A stretch of 64,000 nucleotides of DNA from Ancylostoma caninum. Lineage: Eukaryota > Nematoda > Chromadorea > Rhabditida > Ancylostomatidae. The notes below the pieces were generated by a model. That model saw only the letters and a program-made list of their open reading frames with translations, ran no database searches and had not been told where the DNA came from. The DNA is taken from contig JBAJFG010000280.1 of the NCBI GenBank assembly GCA_037903475.1, positions 434,001 through 498,000 of the forward strand. The letters run 5' to 3'. Below, piece after piece: positions 47,098 to 59,242 of this stretch (position 1 is the stretch's first letter; every line of letters starts with the position of its first letter). The translations under genes were made by a program, and so were the position numbers.

Positions 47098-47546
47098 AAG
47101 GCACCGTCCCAGCTCAGAATCGTTTTTGAGATTTTCGCGGGAAAAGAATCTCCATTCACTGCTGGTCACAATGAAATATGTGATTCCGTGAAGAATTGCC
47201 CAAAAATCTGTTCTCAACCCCATTATTGAGGAGCCTGTGGGCGGAGTCACGGAGTTTTCACCTTTTGTATTCATTTGCTCGTCATGCATGGGGCGCAGCT
47301 TCTATCCTGATAAGGAATGGAAGAAAAACTCTCACGATGATTACGAGTTTTTCAAGTAGGCCCTCTCCCGGGAGTGAATTATTCGGACAGTGCCCTCGCT
47401 CCGCCCCTGGGCTCCACAGGCTCCTCAAGAATTGGAGCTCGAAAACGGGTCTTTTTTCGGGAAGTTTTGCACGGGATCATACATACCGTAGAGATTCTTT
47501 TCGCATGAAATTCTTAAAAATGATCCTGAGGTAGGACGGTGCCGAC
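47098..47546. repeat. Large inverted-repeat element, family A, second copy
   Basis: AAGGCACCGTCCCAGCTCAG at the left is matched by CCTGAGGTAGGACGGTGCCG at the right, and GGAAAAGAATCTCC by GAGATTCTTTTCGC. Inner words (GAGGAGCCTGTGGGCGGAG; GCTCCACAGGCTCCTC) match the family at 8290-8960. Confidence 0.7.
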
Positions 47547-48424
47547 TATCACATTCGGTTGTTGCGAAAAAGTAGATGGCTAGCAGCAACTCTGTCATAG
47601 AGCATCTCGCCTAGAAGCGTTATGCGTGTGATAGAACTCTAATTCACTGTCAGACACCTAGGTTTCAAAGTAATCGTCCTGGATTCGAGCTAAGATCCTA
47701 AATCAAGGACATGGATTGCCATGGGATGAAGCCTTAGTGCATATGAAAGCACAATTATTGTTCAGCTAAACCAAGATAGAAACTCAGTACCGTACTCATT
47801 CCTTCTGAGAGTGTGCCGCTCCAAACATAGCATCCATTCAAGGGCAGCATCCACAAAAAACCGGACGTCCGTTCCATCTACTAATAATAGCCTGCTAGAG
47901 CTTTGGTGCATTAGCGGACATTCAGCTAGATGCAAAAAAAGCCGAACTGACAATTTCAAACTTGACAGCTTGTTAGGGAGCCAGCCTGGCTGCAGCCACC
48001 CCATTTCTTTTGTCTAAAAATGGTAGCTCGTATTTCATACTTGTAATATTCCCTCAATGGCGACAGCACTGAAGATCAGGATGACGATAGCGTCCGGAAA
48101 TTACGGCACAAAAAGGTCTTTGCAGAGCTATACCATGTCAGTTATCTAGATTGTGCAAAATTTCTGGCAAAAGTGCATAGATTGGAGAAGCTCCCATGAG
48201 AAAGACGTATTCACGTGCATGCCACGTGAACAATAGAGTAGATGAGGTTTTTGTGAATCCCAAGACGTCTGTGCTTCTGTTATCTCAATGAAAGCTATGG
48301 GAAACGGTGCTTAGCTGTGATGTTGGTGGTCAGCAGTGAAAGTACAACTCCTTCCCGTCTACGTCATTCTCCCCTGTTGTATTAATCCAAGTTTTTAAAG
48401 CAAGTTTTATCCTAAAGCACACCA
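47547..48424. other. Gene-free spacer
   Basis: Frames of 68-80 codons exist on both strands at 47762-48017, but I recognise no family and see no splice partners. Confidence 0.45.
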
Positions 48425-48523
48425 CAGACAAGCAGAGCCAGCATGCAGAGCCCCTTTGTCTCTGCCCAAGAGAGCCGCGCCGCGGTCCCGCCCCTTGCAC
48501 AGGGCCGTTTGGGGTTCCCTGTA
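48425..48523. mobile_element. CAGGGAACTCC-family, truncated copy 4
   Basis: Only the right half is present: AGAGAGCCGCGCCGCGGTCC through GGGGTTCCCTGTA. The left inverted end is missing. Confidence 0.7.
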
Positions 48524-48660
48524 CTTAAAGACACATGCAAACAGCCTCAACCCGTTATTATATAGCAAGATATCCATATTTTTGTTGGATCTTCAATCTT
48601 CGTTTCCTGAATAAAGCTTCTTCACGTCCATTTGCACTCATGGAGGTTAGTCTGTTGGGT

Positions 48661-48880
48661 CAGAGAGGGCCGATGGAGTGACTATGTCTGCAATTACGAC
48701 CTCAGCACAGTCTCGACCAATTGGCCTAATTTTTACACGTTTTTCCGTAAGTTTTGTTATGTCTGTGGTGTGACTGCTTCCATTCTGGTGCTTCTCTACT
48801 GCCACCTCGCGGCGTCCTCCCATAGATGGAACCAGTGCGGTCGTAACTGCTGACAAAGTAATTCCATCGGCCCTCTCTCA
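48661..48880. repeat. Inverted-repeat mini-element
   Basis: AGAGAGGGCCGATGGAGT at the left pairs with ATTCCATCGGCCCTCTCT at the right, and GCAATTACGACC pairs approximately with GGTCGTAACTGC. Frames on both strands here are by-products of the repeat. Confidence 0.7.
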
Positions 48881-49075
48881 GCTAAGGAGGCTATGTATAT
48901 CCATTTTTCAGACCATGTGTGACTGTAATACAAAAAATGGGGAATTTTTTACAAATAATGAATAAATTCCTACAAAACACCTGAATCTACCGCATAATTA
49001 CATATCACAAAGTCACATAAATTAACAAGGTACATACGCGAGCATTGTCTTCATGAACTGAATAAGTATGGCAAT

Positions 49076-52000
49076 TCATATGTGAGCGCACTGCTTCTTC
49101 AACCACTCCACTTCTTTCGCTCTACCAGCTTTTTGAAGATATTCGCCTATTGTAGAGAGGACTCGATCATGGTAAGCATTCAGCCACTCAACCTAAAAAA
49201 CAATCATAGATGCCCTAGAAAGAAAACCATGTTTTGAAACAGACACAGAGATCAATACCTCTTTCTGTGTTAGCATAGCTTTGTCTATCAGAGTAGTTTG
49301 GATTGGAACTAGGGTCAATGACTTGAATCTCAGGAAGTCCGCTCCTGATGGTACAGTGGCTTTGACAACCTAAAAGCAGAATCGAAGCTATGTTTCAAAG
49401 GAATAGGTAGTTCTGGAGAGGTTGAGGAAACTGAAACACTACATATACTATATACATATACTGTAGAGTTCAATGCAGATATAATTCATTAGAGTTAGGT
49501 ACATCAATATATAGTCACCAAGAAATGCTTTCATATTAAGTGAAGAGGAAAAATCACACAATGTTTCTTTGCATATTTTAATGGATCCTTGGCCTCATTC
49601 AAGCATGGCATGGTTGAAGTCTTCTTTAGGCTATAGGTAGGTCTTCATAGCTTGTTTTTGTTCTCATGGGCAGGTTCTATTTTGGATGATATTCTGGCTT
49701 CATTGTAAACGATTGTCTGATAACAGAAAATGAATAAAATGTTACTCACCTCATAGCAGTTCTCTATTCGTACACCCCATTTCCCTTCGAGATAGTAGCC
49801 CGGTTCTATCGTCAGCACCATTCCTTCTCTAACCCAACTGTCTGGCCCAGTCAAAGATTGTCGATGGCCAATACTAGCTTAAACAAAATTCTTTGAAAAC
49901 AAATATGTGCGAGATGTTGCACTTCCAGTTTAGTTCCATAAGAATCGCTCGCACACGGCAAGGAAGGATTTTGAGGACTGGGTTATGACGAACCAAAAAT
50001 GACGTTCTATGTGAGCATCCGCCGACTGATTTCTTGGATATTTATATAGGAATTACGCTAACGTCTGCTATGGTCTATTTTACCAGAAATGATGATAGAC
50101 TGCGAAATAGTGGAAAAAGAAAACACAGGAAAGAGCGCAGCATTCGGAGGGAAAGGTGAGAACGACAAACAGGACGCACAATCACTCATTTATAGTCGCT
50201 TTCGAAATGGAATGAACCCTGCCTGGTCAGCATTCCACAAAAATATTGAAACATCTAGGAAATGCTCCTCTTAGGGAAGAACCCAAGACAAGAACGTGTA
50301 GTGATTATTTGTAGCTATATGGCGCTTTGGTTTTTAGTGTAAACCTTGCCTGGTCCCTCGTGCACGTTCAGAAAATGTCCAACTCCATGTCCAGTGCCAT
50401 GCCCGAAATCCAGCCCCACCTGCCACATTGCATGTCTTGTAAGCGTATCCAAGCGGATGCCTGTAAAAAGCTGATAAATACATCTCACTAGCATGCGATA
50501 CCCAAACAAAGAACAAACCAGGCAGTGCTTGTGGGAAGACGCTATTTGCTAAGTTGATATGTCCTTTCAGAACTAGCGTGTTGTGTTCAATGAACTCTTT
50601 TGGTATCGGCGAATTCTTGCTAATCCATACTGTGCGCGTTACATCAGTTGTCCCATCTCTAGAATTCCATTCGTTGCGTGGACACAAAGTAGCCAAGGAA
50701 AAATCTGTAACTTTACCTGTAATGGGCTCCAGAGTCTAGCAGATACACCTGATCAGCTGTCACCAGCCTTTTACCGGCTTCACCTTCACTGTGATAGTGT
50801 GGCTTCGCAGCGTGATCGCCGGCCGCGGATATCGTTGTGAAACTAGAAAATCGGAATTTTAGCAGTGTACGGACCTTGTTAGCGGTATCCTATTGGCGTA
50901 AATAGCTATTGGTAGCACTCTAATTTGTAAACACAACGACTTACGAGGCGGGAGACAAATGTCACTGTCATTCTTTGACTGTCACTACCGGCAGTCAGAA
51001 TCTGGGAGCACTCTTATCACCCGGTTTATTGTCGCGCGTCGCGGTTTGCCTGGGTCTGCTTGAGAGGGTAACTCGTGCACCTTAACACCGTTCAACCGCA
51101 GAGAAGAACGTTGAACTCGGGGTGTTCGTGGCCTCTTGCAAATGAGAGGACTCCTGACTACTGGAGCTAGTGTCGTTACAAGTTTTCAAACCTACGTATT
51201 CCTACAACTTCTCACAGCAATATTCTATTTCTGTACCTTCTCTCGAGGGTCACACTGTAAAACCTTAACAATGTAATAAATGGAATTGAATGAAACTATT
51301 GGTACATCTCTTAGGAGTGTGATATTGGTACATCGAGCCTATTTGAATACCTAAAGGTTTTACAATGTAATAAATGGAATTAAATGAAACTATTAGTATA
51401 TCGAACCCATTTGAATACCTAATTTCAAGAGTCAGTTCGAAAGAACACACTGATGAAGAGCTGGAATGAACATTCTGTTCGGATGTGCAGCATTCTTTAG
51501 CGCTCGAACGGACACTTCAAATAAGTATTTTTATTGTTTCTCTATTACACTCTATATCGCAGCGGAACAATTAGGTTTCAACGCAACGACTTCGAATAAG
51601 TAGATTTCCCAAAGTTCTGAATAATTGAACATTTTAGGTATTCTCAAGGGGCTAAGAATGACTACCTCGAAGGTTGAGATCATGACGATGTGAAGATTGA
51701 CTCCGTCGGCGTACCCAAGTTTACCGTTAACCTGGCACTCATCATTCTATCAATTCCACACAGAAGTCTACTACAGTGCGTTTCGCCAAAGACCATAGTT
51801 GGGAAAACAGCAAAAAGAAAAAGAACGCGGGGAAGTGTGCAGCAGTTGGAGAGGAATTAGAGAAAAGCACTTTATTCGCACGGTTACTCAACTATTGTCG
51901 TGTGTGGAAAAGACTATATTATATGAGAGTGGACCTTAATTTCAGAAGTTCTTTACGGAGTGGCGTCCGCAATATCCTGCAATCTTTGGAGGATATATGG

Positions 52001-55000
52001 GTGGAACGGTGGACGAGTTGCCCTCTTATGCAGATCCGTACAAGCCCGAACGCGAGACAGTGACTGGAGAAAGCACAGATCCTCCTCCCCGGGGTGTACA
52101 CAATGAGGTGCCCACACCTGTACCGCCAGCCGCAATTAGTGGGTGCGACGCCCACTAGGTACCAGCTCATGAGCTGCGCTGTCAGTGGCAACTCCTGCGG
52201 GTGCCCTGCGCTGCGTGCGCCCCCGACTCCACCCACTTCGCCGCGTGCGCTGCGCGCGTCTGCGAAGGCGCAGGGAAAGCATTTCAGTGCGACTTAGTAT
52301 TGAACACAAAGTATTTAGCAAGTGTTCAACTCAAATTTAACCAGTAAGGCTAGTTTTGTCTAAATTTAATTCAAATTCAGTTTAGTCTGAAGCATTCGCC
52401 AGGTTAAACTTTTATGCTTGAAATCGCATTCTCGTTCTCGTGAGCCCATATATGTTTATGAGCGTTCTTTAGCCAGCTATTCGATTGATATTCGCACCCA
52501 GTGCGTGCTGAGGTGTTAGAAATGCCTTGCAGACATACCCAATGCCTGGAAGCGTGGTTACGGGATACAATGTCATTCGAACGCCATCGAAGGTGGTTTA
52601 CCACCATATTGATTTTTTATGACTATGAAGAGAGTGCCAAGAAATGAAAAAAAAATAATTTCAATATTTACACATCGGGATGTCCACAGAAATTAACAAG
52701 TGTAAGCAAGTGCAGTGACCGTGGTACGCGTTACCATGTTTTCACTATTGTAACACACCATGTTATAATTTTTTAAACTTATAGGTGAGATTCGAAAAGA
52801 TTGATTGTGTGAAAAGATATTCAAAAAGAAGTTGTGTCGAATTGGGCCTGAAGACCGCTAGTAACTAGTTTTTTTATTGCTGTAACCAAATGAACGCAGC
52901 AATTTTTTATTCAATGTAATTGATTTTAAGTAAACCTGTTAGGTGAAAGGTCTCTGGACTGGTATTGCACCTTAAAGTGAAGTAAAGTTAAGGTAAATTT
53001 AGGGTTCAGATGATTCAGGAGCAATACCTCCTCTCAAAATCAATAAATTGCGTTCTCGTATGACAGTTGGAGGAATATCCGTAATCTTACTACGTAGTTT
53101 GAGCAGAATTCGTTCAGTACCAACGACGCTGTGGGCACTGCTAGGTATTTTCGAAGTAAATTTTAATTCTACTCTTATTTCAGTCAACTCTTTTCAAAGT
53201 AACGGACCAATATCCAATCTAAGTCCAAGTTCCAGCTATAAGTCCCCTTTGGTCACCTCATTTTTTACGAAGTCCCGCATGCTTTGACAAGTTCCTGCCG
53301 AATCTGATTCTTATTGCCGAAGTGTGATTGTTGAAGAGTGCGAACAAGTTTCCATGTATTTGTCTATATATCTGATAATATGGAGATATTTGCAGAAGAA
53401 TTTTTGAACCGTTTTCTTGGCGACGTAGCTCCGTTGGAAACTTGCAGTTTCCTGAGTAAATCGCTGCAAAAAAAAACATGAAAATGTTGAAAATCTGCTC
53501 TTTTATTGGCTGTCTCTATCGTATCCGTTTTTTCCCGACGATTTTCGCTACCATTTGCCCATTTTCAGCTTTTGCCGCGTTGCGGCGTTCCGATCGCCGC
53601 GCACGAAACCTGCGGGCGGAGTCGGGGACGCACGCAGCGCAAGGCTCCGGCAGGGGCTGCCAGCGACAGCGCAGCTCATGAACTGGCACCTAGTGGGCGC
53701 CGCACCCACTAATTGCGGCTGGCGGTACAGGTGTGGGTACCTCATTGCCGCCCCCCTCCTCCCCGCCGCTTATAGTGACAGCCGAAGAATCGCGCCATAT
53801 GTCCCATACCCCGCCTGGTGGATATTGTGGGATTCATCATCGAGACTTCGATGTGTTATTCAACTACGAGTTCTCTGACTACGACACTTTGCAGAAGGAA
53901 AACAGCTCACCTCAAATCCACATATTTCTCCACTTTTGATCTCATTAAATCAATCCGCGCTGCTGCTTCTACTTCAGTTAGAGTATGTCCTGCCATCAAT
54001 TCTTCTTCCAATTTCATCAAGAAACTCACCAGCTCTGCACTGTCCCGGATCTGTACAAGGCAAATTATGCAGCAAAGTTCTAGGTCTCTGCCAACCTAAA
54101 AAAGTGACAGAAGATTATAATCTTAGAAATGGACATACATGGCTATTCCGCATGCCCTCCATCTCTACTGAATTCTTCACTCCTTTCATCACTTGCACAG
54201 GGCTGTTATCCACAACCGACATCGATTCGAAAAGACTGCCGAAGAGATAATTTGTAGATGTGGGCACAAAGACCTTAACAGCAGACTATTTCATCATTTG
54301 GCCAGAAATTAGGACTTGAAAAGGTGTGCTTACTCTATGATTATCCTTGTTTGACGCTTTCTGCTGATCGTTCCAGTTCGACACGTAAACGTAGGCTTCG
54401 TTGTATGGATGAAGAACGACTTGTTTTTGCTTGAGATATGCTCGCATCTGAGTACATGATTCGTTACAACCTTTCAAGAGATCAAAAAGGGTTTCAAATC
54501 CAAGAAAAGAGCTAACAAGCTATTTCACCGTTTCATCTGCTTTGTCCATGAACAGATGTACCTCATCAGGGGTTATTAATAGATACGAATACACCAAAGG
54601 ATTATGTTTGATATCAAACCCGCGTATATTGAGTAACCCTGAAGAAATCAGCTCATATACAAGATAGACATTATTTTTTGAACCTTACAGCTAATGTATC
54701 TATAGTAATATCATAGAATCCTTACACATGATATCGTCGAGGGCAGTGAGGATAATCGAGGAGCACTTCTTGCGACCAATACGCTCTCGCAATTCCCGCA
54801 GCTTGTCTTCGGTTTCCCGTCCATGTTCTTGGAGGGAAAGAACTATCGGCTTAAAACAGGTTTTGTCACGACTTAACGACCAACTGCATGGACATATGTA
54901 ATCTAGACACAAAGCAGCAATACTAGAAAAAAAAACTGAAGCCTGAACAACCTGTACAGATAAAGCAGCACTTACGCCTTTTGACTGAAGTGGGGGCCGA

Positions 55001-55902
55001 TTTTTCCACAACTCATCAACAAGATTATCTTTCACAGGCGCAACATGCAGTCCCATGCCCTCTAAGGTCTTAACCAGTTTCTGACCTCCCTCTGAATTGA
55101 ATTTCCATGGAATGCACGAGGCGAAATAGCAAATTTGAAGGTAACCACCAACCAAAGGTGTGTAGAGCAGGATCTACTCCGACCCAATCTCCAGCGTCGA
55201 GGTTCTCAACAACAAAGTCTTCCACAGAGATGGAGTCTGCTTGACCTTGCTTCAACAGAGTAAACGGTGGCACCAATTGCTCAGCAGCCTGAAACCTTGC
55301 TGGGATTTTGAAGATGTACATTCAAAAACTGTTCGAAAGTTATAGTAGCGGTTAATACCGAATATGCTGAAGAAAATAACCACTTTTGCAACTACTTTTC
55401 AAGTACCAAATGCTTGGATTTATCCCAGTAACGCTAGTACGACTAAATGTATACCTGAGTGAAGTACCGTCCGTCAGTCCATAACACAGCTTTCTGATTT
55501 GTGACAGCCACGTAAGCGTTGGAGCCAGTAAAACCAGTAAGGAATTTCACACGGAAATCGTGCTCAGCAAGGTACTCGCTCTAAAAATAGACCTTCAAAC
55601 CAAATCCACGTATTCGCACTAGTATAAGTGCGAAAATTGCGGCATTTTGCATATTTAACAAGCGGGACGCTTCATACTCCTTTAAAGAACGATGTAAGCT
55701 TGATCATGCTTCTTATAAACAGAATGGATTTACAAGGCTGTATTGTTATGGGATGTGAATGAACACAATTTCATACGTGTAGTAGTACCTGATGTGCGTC
55801 AGTGCTTGGTAGAAGATAAGCCTTAATGGGTGGTCCTTTTGTTACAGCCAGCACTTCCTGGCAACCAAAGCGGCCTCGCAGGAGATCAGCGGTGCAGGAC
55901 AT
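49076..55902 (-). CDS. app-1: Cytosolic aminopeptidase P (Xaa-Pro aminopeptidase), 15 exons
   Basis: A metallopeptidase that removes an N-terminal residue preceding proline. Exons (minus): 55902-55789, 55580-55455, 55288-55153, 55091-54976, 54849-54726, 54638-54529, 54447-54334, 54273-54139, 54050-53911, 50842-50717, 50658-50519, 50460-50350, 49877-49750, 49369-49259, 49192-49076; 615 residues, the usual length of the animal cytosolic form. Pita-bread-fold motifs are all present: LLDSGAHYRDGTTDVTRT (metal ligands Asp about 408 and 419), GTGHGVGHFLNVHEGP (His about 485), IEPGYY (Glu about 522) and RIENC (Glu about 536). The N-terminal domains show DAHQ, FLTGFTGSNAYVAV and WTDGRYF. There is no signal peptide, which fits the cytosolic enzyme. 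The start MSCTADLLRG lies 19 bases after a TGCAG acceptor-like site. Oddities: intron 12 begins GC, and intron 9 is 3,068 bases because of an inserted element. Confidence 0.95.
49878..50349 (-). other. GC-AG intron of aminopeptidase P
   Basis: The exon ends GGACCAG and the intron starts GCAAGG, then ends TTTAAG before CTAGTATTGG. Only this junction keeps the frame from HEGP to SIGHRQ; the GT six bases further in would break it. GCAAG is the usual sequence of the minor GC-AG class in animals. Confidence 0.8.
51271..51425. repeat. Two-unit tandem repeat
   Basis: ATGTAATAAATGGAATT starts at 51271 and again at 51365, a period of 94 bases; the units share GAAACTATT and TTTGAATACCTAA. It lies in intron 9 of aminopeptidase P. 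Confidence 0.8.
51786..51930. repeat. Dispersed repeat shared with 4806-4940
   Basis: CATAGTTGGGAAAACAGC, AAGTGTGCAGCAGTTGGAG and GTTACTCAACTATT recur in the same order at 4806-4940, and a weaker relative lies at 50085-50250. All are non-coding, two of them in introns of aminopeptidase P. Confidence 0.7.
52101..53747. mobile_element. 1.65-kb inverted-repeat element in intron 9
   Basis: The left arm 52101-52255 begins CAATGAGGTGCCCACACCTG; the right arm 53590-53747 ends with the reverse complement (CAGGTGTGGG, TACCTCATTG). The arms share CCGCCAGCCGCAATTAGTGG and CTCATGAGCTGCGCTGTC with few mismatches. The 1.3 kb between them is AT-rich and holds no recognisable transposase. The whole element lies inside one intron of aminopeptidase P. 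Confidence 0.8.
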
Positions 55903-56445
55903 TGCTCTCTTGAGCAAAAACCTGCAACAGAAAGTAAGCGTAATTCAGTGAAGACTTTGCGTGGGAAAATGATATCACTTTTGATTCAAAGAATTATTTG
56001 TGAGACTAAGAAATCACTTGGAAGAAGGAAAAAATTCGAAGCTAGACCAAGCTCAGCTCCTAGATGCTCGCGTAAGAACTTTTTTCTATAGAAATCGGTG
56101 AGAATGTTGGACATTTCACAAGAGGACTAATCAGCTAGGGCGGGACAAACTGATAAGAGAATTTTGAACGTTGGCATTGCTTTCTTCTCCCAATGTTCTT
56201 TCTGAAGTGGAGCACTTTTCCAATGTGATTGAACCATGGAGTGACGAGAAGAGTAGTAACAAACAATGTCGTTTACGGCAACAACAGCGTGAAAACCTAA
56301 GAAAAGAATGAGATGCTTTCGGATTTCAGAGGTTCCTGTTTTTTTTTCAGCCCCTGCTGATCCTGAATATAACAACAGTTTTGAGAAAAATCCATCTTGG
56401 TGACTTTCCCCAGATTTCGATCGTGAATAGGGTGCAGAGCCCAAA

Positions 56446-57375
56446 TCCATCATTAAAACTACCCATGGTAAACGCGTTAACGTGTCTAAGTTTACCCTTT
56501 ACCTCGCACCCATCAAGATGATTACCCTTACTTGACGTCTACTCAGCAACTACTCATGGGTAATCGTACAGATGCGTATAAGATTATCCATCCCTCCAAT
56601 GATGCATTCGGGCACAGCCTTAGCCTTCGTGAAAGCTTTCGTGGTAAAATCCCGAATGCAAGCTTTTCAAATGGAAAGAACTAGGAGCTAAGCTAAAGAA
56701 ATGCATCAAAAGTAAACAGATCATGGCACAGTGCCATATTTCCACGATATTCGTAATTAGCAACTTGAAAACTCTCATGAGCGGGTTGCCAGAACAGTTT
56801 ACTCTGTCAACACTACGCATATTACAGGTGTGGCGGCCGAAGTACAAAACTATCAGTTTTTGATGGCAAAATGCTAAAAAGATGTCAGAAGAGAAGGGGC
56901 CTGGATGAATCATTGGAAGGATGGGTAATCTCGTACGCAAGAGACGGATGCCCAATTAACACTATCCTGCAGTAAACACTAACGTATCAAGTTTACTTTC
57001 TACCAGACACCCATCAACATGAAGACCCATACGCTACGTTGTTTGTGCCCAGATTTTACCCATAGGTAACCATAGTAATATGTATTAAATTACCCATCAT
57101 TAAAATGATGCATCCTAGCTATGAGTATATCGTCCATGGGAGCCGCCTGCATCACTGAGATTACCCTGGGTAAACAAGATCCACCCACCCCCTCAAATTT
57201 ACTCGTCGATAACGTGAGCGTCAACACGTTTGCCCTGGGTAGTCCGAATGGTGCATACAGGGGTAACAGCTGCATATGAACGACTTCATGTAAAGGTAAA
57301 CATGCTGATGGGTGCCAGGTAAACGGTAAACTTGGTACGCTGACATGTTTACCATGGGTAATCTCAATGACGCAC
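56446..57375. repeat. Cluster of TTACCC-family repeats
   Basis: At least four diverged units lie near 56446-56605, 56930-57110, 57145-57258 and 57285-57375. They share CATCACTGAGATTACCC, GGGTAAAC and the inverted GTTTACC-type ends with AATGATGCAT borders. The units are in varying orientation and spacing. Confidence 0.7.
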
Positions 57376-57434
57376 CCGTGACATGAAGAATTCAAAACAC
57401 ACTTCGGAAACTTCTTCAAAGCAATTTATACTAT

Positions 57435-57675
57435 AGGGTAGTTTATACTAGCTGCGTGCGTCAGTCGCGCATCAGTCGCACGCATCCATTTGCAAGGGAT
57501 TTTCCATGAAGACCGGTCAACACGACATATACATCCTCAATGAAAAGAACGCACGGCCGCCGCCAGACCGTGAACGCGGCGCCTGAGCTGCGACTGCGAT
57601 GCGACTGCTATGCGACTATTCTTCATCATAGAGACGCACGCGCGTCAGTCGCACGCATCCAGTATAAATTGCCCT
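57435..57675. repeat. GGGCAATTTATACT-family palindrome, second copy
   Basis: Begins AGGGTAGTTTATACTAGCTG and ends CAGTATAAATTGCCCT. The interior (TTGCAAGGGATTTTCCATGA, AAGACCGGTCAA) is nearly identical to 5940-5970. A related, more diverged unit follows at about 57680-57860. Confidence 0.8.
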
Positions 57676-58147
57676 TATACCCGTGTGCGTTTGACGCGCG
57701 TGCGTCTATATGATGGAGGATAGACAGAGTTGCAGACCTGACGCAGCTGAACCGCACACGTTTGCAGACTTACATGCCGCGTTGACCGGAAATCCTCTGC
57801 AAGTATTATGAAGGTGCGTGCGTGTAACGCGCGACTAACGCATGCATGCTGTTTAAATAGCTTTTTTTTGAAGAATTTGATAACAATACCGATTTACCTT
57901 GGGTAAACTGGTTGAAAGGATCTCAAATGTGCTGTTGCCATGTTGTCAGCGGCGTTTCATAAGGTTCTGATTCATAGAGTAGAACTTTCACAGATGAAAA
58001 GACGTATGCAACGAGCTTAGAACACACCGGTCTTTGCAATATTCGATGAAGGAACGCCAATGCACCTGCGATTACAACATGAAGAAAATTAGTTGATAAG
58101 AAGTGACTTTATTATAACCACACTACCATCTGAGATCTTTTTTGTAA

Positions 58148-58690
58148 GTAGAGACTATTTCTACATATTTAATTCGTCTCCTTGGCAAATGCCAAGGCTG
58201 GCGGCGCTCACGCTGGGCCCGTCTACTCAGGAACGCTGCGGTCTTTCGAATATTGTGTTGGGGAAGAGTTTGGAATAGGTTGCTGGTACAGTTCAGCAAC
58301 TTTCCGCCCCCAACCAGTGCTCTATTATTCTGTCAGTGTTCTACTCTTGCCTTTATCACATTGTGGGCATTCCGATTTGGTGCCATGCGTTTGCATTTGG
58401 TAATTTGTTCAAAGGTTCTCAGCACAGATTTTAGATTTTAGTACTCTCAAGTTCAGCCTGGTACTTAGTCGCAATGTCTACAATGCGATGACAGGGATAA
58501 TAAATACTGACAGAGTAATGGAGCAGTGGCAGAGGACGGAAAGGTGTTCAACCGAACCAGCTACCTATTCCAAACTCTTCCCCAACGCAGTGTTCGAGGG
58601 ACCGCAGCGTTACGGAGTAGATGGGTACAGCGATGAACGCTGGAAGCCTTGGCATTTGCAAAGGATTAAATATGTAGAAATAGTCTCTAC
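58148..58690. repeat. 543-bp inverted-repeat element
   Basis: Perfect outer ends of 19 bases (GTAGAGACTATTTCTACAT at 58148 and its reverse complement ending 58690). The arms of about 200 bases share TTTGCAAATGCC-type, AACGCTGCGGTC and GGGGAAGAGTTTGGAATAGG sequence. The open frames seen here on both strands come from the repeat. Confidence 0.85.
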
Positions 58691-59242
58691 TTTTTTTGTA
58701 TTGATTTCAGTGTGATCATTCAAGGTATTCGTTAGAAAATGACGCAGTACGAACAGAAACAGGAAGCTATTGATAATTATGTGCAAAAAAGGTAGAGCAT
58801 AAGGAAGCGAGTGGTCTATTCTTGGTAATGATTGTATATAGAAAATGGAGTGAATTGGGGAAGTCGCAACAAATGCGCTCCAATTATAAAAATAAACGAA
58901 GCGCCGGAGATCAGCCTGTGCTTTAGCAGGCAATTTTTGCGCACGCTCTGCAACAGGCTGCTCTAGCTGTCTGCGTCTGATTTTCTCTCGCTCGGCTCAC
59001 CGGGCATTGGAGCCGCGGTGCCGTTTCTCCTATTGTGTAAACTAAACAATCATCGATCCGTACGTCAAACACACAAATAAACCGCGTACTCTTTGCGCTC
59101 GTCGCCGTAGACCATCGCCATGTGCAGGCTGCGACGAGTCATTTGCTCTTGCTCGTATTTTCCGGATCTCTTTTGCGTTTCAAGGGAAATATATGTAGCT
59201 CAAACTCACCATCAACTGGATGGCAGTAGTTTGTTTCAGGAA
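58691..59242. other. Spacer with G+C-richer block
   Basis: No gene called. Bases 58920-59170 are richer in G+C and CpG than the surroundings and could hold a promoter for the downstream genes; this is a guess. Confidence 0.4.

Larger units (their letters stand above)
55903..58147. other. Repeat-rich spacer upstream of aminopeptidase P
   Basis: The 5' flank of aminopeptidase P is followed by clustered TTACCC-family units and a GGGCAATTTATACT palindrome. I see no gene. A TGCAG acceptor at about 55922-55926 could take a spliced leader. Confidence 0.55.

Noticed and set aside
51919..52236. Open frames on both strands near 52000-52300 and 53480-53880
   Set aside because: They fall in the inverted arms of the intron 9 element, where mirror frames are expected.
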